53,575 bases of DNA, from assembly GCF_021596505.1 (NCBI RefSeq), contig NZ_PJIZ01000057.1:1-53575 (forward strand), in the 5' to 3' direction. Origin of the DNA: Nostoc sp. CMAA1605 (GTDB taxonomy: Bacteria; Cyanobacteriota; Cyanobacteriia; Cyanobacteriales; Nostocaceae). This document shows positions 49,388-53,575 of the stretch, one piece after another. The notes under the pieces are model-generated. The model searched no databases, had not been told where the DNA came from, and saw nothing but the letters and a program-made list of their open reading frames with translations. The first letter of the stretch is position 1. The number at the start of each line of letters is the position of its first letter. A program made the position numbers and the translations under genes.

Positions 49388-51361
49388 GTGAACACCTTAC
49401 ACCGCCAAGAAAATAATTTTTGGCATCAGTCTAATGAACAGATTCCTGAGCAACTTCCTATACTAGAAGCCAACGAATTTCTGCCCCACTTGGGTAAATG
49501 GACAAGTATCGGGGGAGGGATAATATTAACTATCTTTCTAGCAGGAATTGCTCTAACATCGATTTTGAAATATAACGTGACGGTGAAAGTCCCGGCTACA
49601 ATTCGGCCTGTAGGAGACATTAAGGTTGTACAGTCATTAATCAGTGGCAAAATCGCCAAAATTGCGGTGACAGAAAATCAGACAGTAGCAGCAGGAGAAG
49701 CCATTGCATATATTGATAATTCTCGTTTGCAAAATCAAAAAAGTCAGTTAATAAATACTATTGGACAAAGTCAATTACAATTCAATCAAATAGATGCTCA
49801 GTTAAGAGAAATTGATACACAAATTGCGGCACAGAGGAACTTAAATCAACGCCTCACTACGGCTGCACAAGCTGAACTGAGTGGGACACAACGCAACTAT
49901 ACAGATCAGCAAGTTAAAGCTATGGCTGATATGGGACAAGCACAGGCAACTCTGACTTTAGCTAGAATACAACGCGATCGCCTGCAACGGGAAAACCTAC
50001 TGCAAGCCACCATTCAAGAAACAGAAGCCGCTTTAGAATTAGCCAAAGTCCAACGCGATCGCCTGCAACGGGAAAACCTCCTCCAAGCCAACATCCAAGA
50101 GGCGGAAACAGCTTTAAAGCTAGCCAGAGAACAACGCGATCGCCTCCAGCGTGACAATCTTTTAAGGACAACAGTAGAAGAAACAGCCGCAGCCCTTGAC
50201 TTAGCGAAAGCCCAACGCGATCGCCTACAACGGGAAAAACTTTTACAATCTACTATCCAAGAAGCTGAAGCCGCCTTAAATTTAGCCATAGTGCAGCGAG
50301 ATAGAATGCAGCCGATAGTTACATCCGGTGCGATCGCGCGTAATGTCTATGAGGAAAAAGTCCAAGCCGTCAAATCCGCCGAGGCTAAACTAGCACAAGC
50401 CCAAGCTAACGCTAAAAATCTCCTCGAAGAAAAAGCCCAAGCTGTAATTTCCGCCGAAGCCAAACTAGCACAAGCCAAAGCCAACGCTAAAAATCTCCTC
50501 GAAGAAAAAGAACAAGCGGTGATTTCCGCCGAAGCCAAACTCGCACAAGCCAAAGCCAACGCCAAAAATCTTCTCGAAGAAAAAGCCCAAGGCGTAATTT
50601 CCGCCGAAGCCAAACTCGCACAAGCCAAAGCCAACGCCAAAAATCTCCTCGAAGAAAAAGAACAAGCCTTCACCACCGCCCAAGCTAATTTACTCAAAGC
50701 CAGAACAGCCCTTAATCCCAGTCATGCACCCGTGATTGTTGCCTCTGAACGCATTCAACAAGAACAGGCTAAAGGTGAAGGGACATTAGCAGCTTTAAAT
50801 AAAGAAAGAGAAACAATGCTGCAACAACGCCTAGAATTTCAGACACAACTAGATAAAACTCGTAAAGAACTCCAACAAATTGAAAACGACATCAATCAGA
50901 GTGTCATTCGCGCCCCAATTGCCGGAACAGTCTTGCAATTTAACTTACGTAATCCAGGACAAGTAGTGCAACCGAGTGAAGCGATCGCCCAAATTGCCCC
51001 TCTCAATGCCCCCATCTTAATCAAAGCTTATGTCCCATCACAAGAAATCAATAAAGTCAAGCCCGGTCAACAAGTCCAGATGCGAGTTTCCGCCTGTCCC
51101 TATCCAGACTACGGCACTCTCAGAGGCACAGTCAAAACCATCGCCGCCGATGCCCTCCCCATTGTCAATAACACCCCATCACCCACCCCGCCCAAAGCTG
51201 GATACGAAGTGATTATCGAACCTCAAAACCCCTACGTCGGCAGAAGTGACAGGCCATGTCAACTCAAATCAGGCATGGAAGGCCAAGCCGATATCATCTC
51301 CCGCCAAGAAACCGTTCTGCGCTTCATTCTCCGCAAAGCGAGATTAATTGCAGATATGTAG
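49388..51361 (+). CDS. HlyD-family membrane-fusion adaptor with long coiled-coil repeats
   Basis: Periplasmic adaptor of a type I exporter. The start is GTG 49388 (AGAAGG about 8 nt upstream), giving 657 residues; a TTG eight codons earlier is the alternative. One transmembrane helix (IGGGIILTIFLAGIALTSIL) is followed by a lipoyl half-motif (GKIAKIAVTENQTVAAGEAIAYID), then a very long coiled coil with two internal repeat families: four 27-residue units around QRDRLQRENLLQ and four 25-residue units around KAQAVISAEAKLAQAKANA. The second lipoyl half (VIRAPIAGTVLQFNLRNPGQVVQPSEAIAQI) and beta-barrel follow. It pairs with the C39 exporter 114 nt downstream. The repeats make it longer than ordinary HlyD proteins (about 450). 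Confidence 0.88.
   Translation: MNTLHRQENNFWHQSNEQIPEQLPILEANEFLPHLGKWTSIGGGIILTIFLAGIALTSILKYNVTVKVPATIRPVGDIKVVQSLISGKIAKIAVTENQTVAAGEAIAYIDNSRLQNQKSQLINTIGQSQLQFNQIDAQLREIDTQIAAQRNLNQRLTTAAQAELSGTQRNYTDQQVKAMADMGQAQATLTLARIQRDRLQRENLLQATIQETEAALELAKVQRDRLQRENLLQANIQEAETALKLAREQRDRLQRDNLLRTTVEETAAALDLAKAQRDRLQREKLLQSTIQEAEAALNLAIVQRDRMQPIVTSGAIARNVYEEKVQAVKSAEAKLAQAQANAKNLLEEKAQAVISAEAKLAQAKANAKNLLEEKEQAVISAEAKLAQAKANAKNLLEEKAQGVISAEAKLAQAKANAKNLLEEKEQAFTTAQANLLKARTALNPSHAPVIVASERIQQEQAKGEGTLAALNKERETMLQQRLEFQTQLDKTRKELQQIENDINQSVIRAPIAGTVLQFNLRNPGQVVQPSEAIAQIAPLNAPILIKAYVPSQEINKVKPGQQVQMRVSACPYPDYGTLRGTVKTIAADALPIVNNTPSPTPPKAGYEVIIEPQNPYVGRSDRPCQLKSGMEGQADIISRQETVLRFILRKARLIADM
49958..50281 (+). 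repeat. Four in-frame 81-bp tandem repeats in the adaptor gene
   Basis: Units start at 49958, 50039, 50120 and 50201, each encoding LAxxQRDRLQRE plus NLLQATIQEAEAAL-type sequence, with a partial fifth unit. Each unit carries the HIP1-containing CAACGCGATCGCCT at the same place. Confidence 0.9.
50351..50650 (+). repeat. Four in-frame 75-bp tandem repeats in the adaptor gene
   Basis: Units start at 50351, 50426, 50501 and 50576, each encoding EEKAQAVISAEAKLAQAKAN plus AKNLL, with a partial fifth unit. Units 2-4 are nearly identical in DNA, pointing to recent duplication. Confidence 0.9.
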
Positions 51362-51454
51362 GGATGGGGCATGGGGCATGGGGCATTGGGCATTGAATAT
51401 TAATCTGTTCCCTAATGACTAATGACTATTGACTATTGACTATTGACTATTGAC
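51361..51454. repeat. Inverted copy of the composite heptamer array
   Basis: GGGGCAT units (51366-51388), the joint CATTGAATATTAATCTGTTC (51391-51410) and TATTGAC units (51427-51454) reproduce 42804-42912 in reverse complement. The array ends 21 nt before the exporter ATG. Confidence 0.85.
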
Positions 51455-51475
51455 TTTCTTCATGTTGAATTAATT

Positions 51476-53575
51476 ATGCTTGGTTTCAAAAAAACTTACC
51501 CCTGTGTTTTACAGTTCAGTGAAGAAGACTGTGGCGCAGCTTGTCTGGTGACGATTTGCAGGCGTTATGGACGCTTTTTGAGTTTAAATAAAAGTCGAGA
51601 AGCGGTAGGAACGGGACAACTAGGAACAACTTTATTAGGCTTGAAACGTGGTTGTGACAATCTCGGTTTTCATAGTAGAGCCGTGAAAGCTTCGCCTGCT
51701 ATCATCGACAGAATCAAAGAACTGCGTTTACCAGCAATTATTCATTGGCAAGGCTACCATTGGGTAGTTTTACACGAAAAGCGGGGACGAAAATACGTCA
51801 TTGCTGATCCTGCTGTGGGTTTGCGTTACGTTAGTCGGGAAGAGTTAACAGCCGCTTGGAATGGGGTGATGCTGTTACTTGAGCCTGATCCTCATCGTTT
51901 TGCTCAACAACCCCAAGAAAAACCCCAAGCCGGTTTTATCCGCTTTCTTCAGCGTCTTTCGCCCTATCGGGGGCTATTGTTTCAGGTGTTTCTCCTCAAT
52001 ATTGTCATGGGTGTTTTGGGTTTAGGTACTCCGGTACTGATTCAATTACTCACGGATGATGTGTTAGTGCGCGGAGATACAGATTTACTTACTGTTGTAG
52101 TTATCGCTGTGATAGCGATGACTTTATTTAGTAGCACGCTGGAATTATTAGAATCAACGATGATTGCTCATTTTGGGCAACGGTTGCAATTAGGTTTAGT
52201 GTTTGAGTTTGGACGCAGAATTTTACAATTACCTTTAACTTATTACGAATCACGGCGCAGTGGAGAAATCACCAGCCGACTCAGAGATATTAATGAAATT
52301 AACCAGTTGATATCACATATTGTGGTGATGTTGCCGAGCCAATTTTTTATTGCTGTGATTTCTTTGGGGTTGATAATTTTCTATAGTTGGCAGTTGGCGA
52401 TCGCCGTCATTTTAATCGGTGGTTTAATGAGTTTATCTAGCTTGCCACTTTTACCAGTTTTGCAACAAAAAACGCGTAATCTCTTAGTTTTAGGTGCAGA
52501 AAATCAAGGTGTGTTAGTCGAAACCTTTAAAGGCGCACAGGTGCTAAAAACTACTAATGCTGCGCCGCAATTTTGGGATGAATTACAAAGTCGTTTCGGT
52601 CGTTTAGCGAATCTCACTTTCAGCACAATTCAAATTAGCATTATTAACAATACTCTTGCTAAGTTTCTTTCGACAATTGGCGGTGTAGTTTTACTGGCTT
52701 GCGGTAGTATTCTAGTAATTCAGGGACAATTAAGTATTGGGCAAATGCTCGCTATTAATGCCCTTCAGTTTAATGTGTTGGCATTAATTAGTACATTAGT
52801 GAGTTTAGTTGATGAATATTTCCGTTCTCAAACTGCTGTTTCGCGTTTGCTAGAGGTAATTGATGCAACTCCAGAAGTCGATGAAAAAATCCACAAGCCA
52901 GTTGCACAAATAGCAGGGGATACAGATATTCGTTTTTCTCATGTAAATTTCCACCATCCTGGAAGAGTTGATTTATTAGAAGATTTTTCGCTGAAACTTC
53001 CTGGCGGAAAAGTGATTGCTTTGATTGGTAAATCAGGCTGTGGTAAAAGTTCCCTAGCCAAACTCCTTGCGGGTTTATATCAACCCAATTCTGGTAATAT
53101 CCGCATTGGTTTTTATAATATTCACGATTTATCCCTTGATTGTTTGCGACAACAGGTAGTTTATGTACCCCAAGAAGCTCATTTTTGGAGTCGCTCAATT
53201 TTAGAAAACTTTCGTTTAGGAACGCCACACATTGCTTTTGAAGAAATTGTCACAGCTTGTCATGTTGCTGATGCAGATAGTTTTATTAGTCAACTACCGA
53301 ATAAGTATCAAACTGTGTTAGGAGAATTTGGTGCAAATCTTTCTGGTGGACAGAAACAACGATTAGCGATCGCTAGAGGAATTCTCACCAATCCACCTAT
53401 ATTAATTTTAGACGAATCTACTGCCGGATTAGACCCAGCGAGTGAAAGTAATGTTTTAGATCGCCTCTTAGAATATCGTCAGGTAAAACTACGATTTTAA
53501 TTACCCATCGTCCGAGTGTTGTGCAGCGCGCTGAGTGGATTGTCTTATTAGATCAAGGTAAGGTGCAACTACAAG
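51476..53575 (+). pseudogene. C39-peptidase ABC exporter (PCAT), frameshifted near 53483 and cut by right edge
   Basis: Cleaves Gly-Gly leaders and exports the cargo. From ATG 51476 (the longer TTG start lies in heptamer repeats): C39 peptidase (about 5-135) with Q13 and C19 in LQFSEEDCGAAC, His in GYHWVVL near 96 and Asp in IADPAVG near 113; permease (about 155-440); ATPase with Walker A LIGKSGCGKSS near 516, LSGGQKQRLAIARG near 621 and Walker B ILILDEST near 643. The frame stops at 53498-53500 after RQVKLRF. Adding one G at 53483 restores RQGKTTILITHRPSVVQRAEW and beyond to the edge, including the H-loop His. As read, the ATPase lacks its H-loop. It may be a pseudogene or a sequencing error in the GG run. 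Confidence 0.85.

Noticed and set aside
50347..50697. Reverse ORFs with FFEEIFGVGFGLCEFGFG-type repeats
   Set aside because: Antisense translations of the 75-bp repeats of the adaptor gene.
52788..53228. Reverse 146-codon ORF
   Set aside because: Antisense to the exporter ATPase domain, which has intact Walker and signature motifs.

Overview
The window comes from a filamentous, Nostoc/Anabaena-type cyanobacterium. The octamer GCGATCGC (HIP1) recurs throughout. Intergenic gaps are filled with short tandem heptamer repeats (CCCCAAT, TCAATAG, GGGAACA, CCCCATG types) and small dispersed repeats. The housekeeping genes (aas, pdhC, hcp, ftsX, def, recJ, ylqD) and an McdA/McdB-like pair are cyanobacterial in character.

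Left edge (1-4.2 kb): part of a RiPP (modified ribosomal peptide) locus. It has a Nif11-type precursor with a Gly-Gly leader end and a 15-residue core rich in Ser/Thr/Cys, a YcaO cyclodehydratase that runs off the left edge, a stand-alone protein like the C-terminal domain of lantibiotic dehydratases, and a divergent JmjC/cupin_8 hydroxylase. I do not recognise this combination as a characterised pathway, and it is the best candidate here for something undescribed.

4.2-20 kb: mostly chromosomal backbone. It holds a decayed TnpB end, a ParA-like/coiled-coil pair resembling the McdAB carboxysome-positioning system, an unrecognised signal-anchored membrane protein, acyl-ACP synthetase, a YlqD-like protein, a small membrane-anchored protein broken by a frameshift in an A6 run, the pyruvate dehydrogenase E2 subunit, the hybrid cluster protein with an FNR/HcpR-like site in front of it, a Tat-exported SUMF1-fold protein, and a four-domain RNA-end-processing protein.

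20-40 kb (all minus strand): a nonribosomal peptide cluster of the spumigin/aeruginosin type. A loading protein (A-KR-T) is followed after 1 nt by a 4118-residue synthetase (TubC docking-C-A-T-E-C-A-T-C-A-T-reductase), then a hexapeptide-repeat acetyltransferase, a small unrecognised fragment and an SbmA/PMP70-like ABC transporter. The residues read from the adenylation domains give DLAFTGCVT (unassigned, aromatic-like guess), DVQFIAHVV (proline type) and DVETTGAVT (acidic pocket, Arg-like). The inferred product is a hydroxy-acid-capped D-Xaa-Pro-Arg-type peptide released as an aldehyde or alcohol, that is, a serine-protease-inhibitor scaffold. Three tandem 21-bp repeats lie upstream of the operon.

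40-48 kb: backbone genes (DUF3598 protein, ftsX, def, a small membrane protein, a Cas4/RecB-like nuclease with four cysteines, a GNAT acetyltransferase, recJ) separated by repeat arrays.

48-53.6 kb: an HlyD-type adaptor with long internal coiled-coil repeats and a C39-peptidase ABC exporter, a system that trims and exports Gly-Gly leader peptides. The exporter carries a one-base deletion just before its H-loop and runs into the right edge. The long gap before these genes contains strong hairpins and a 13-codon ORF whose ribosome-binding site is sequestered.
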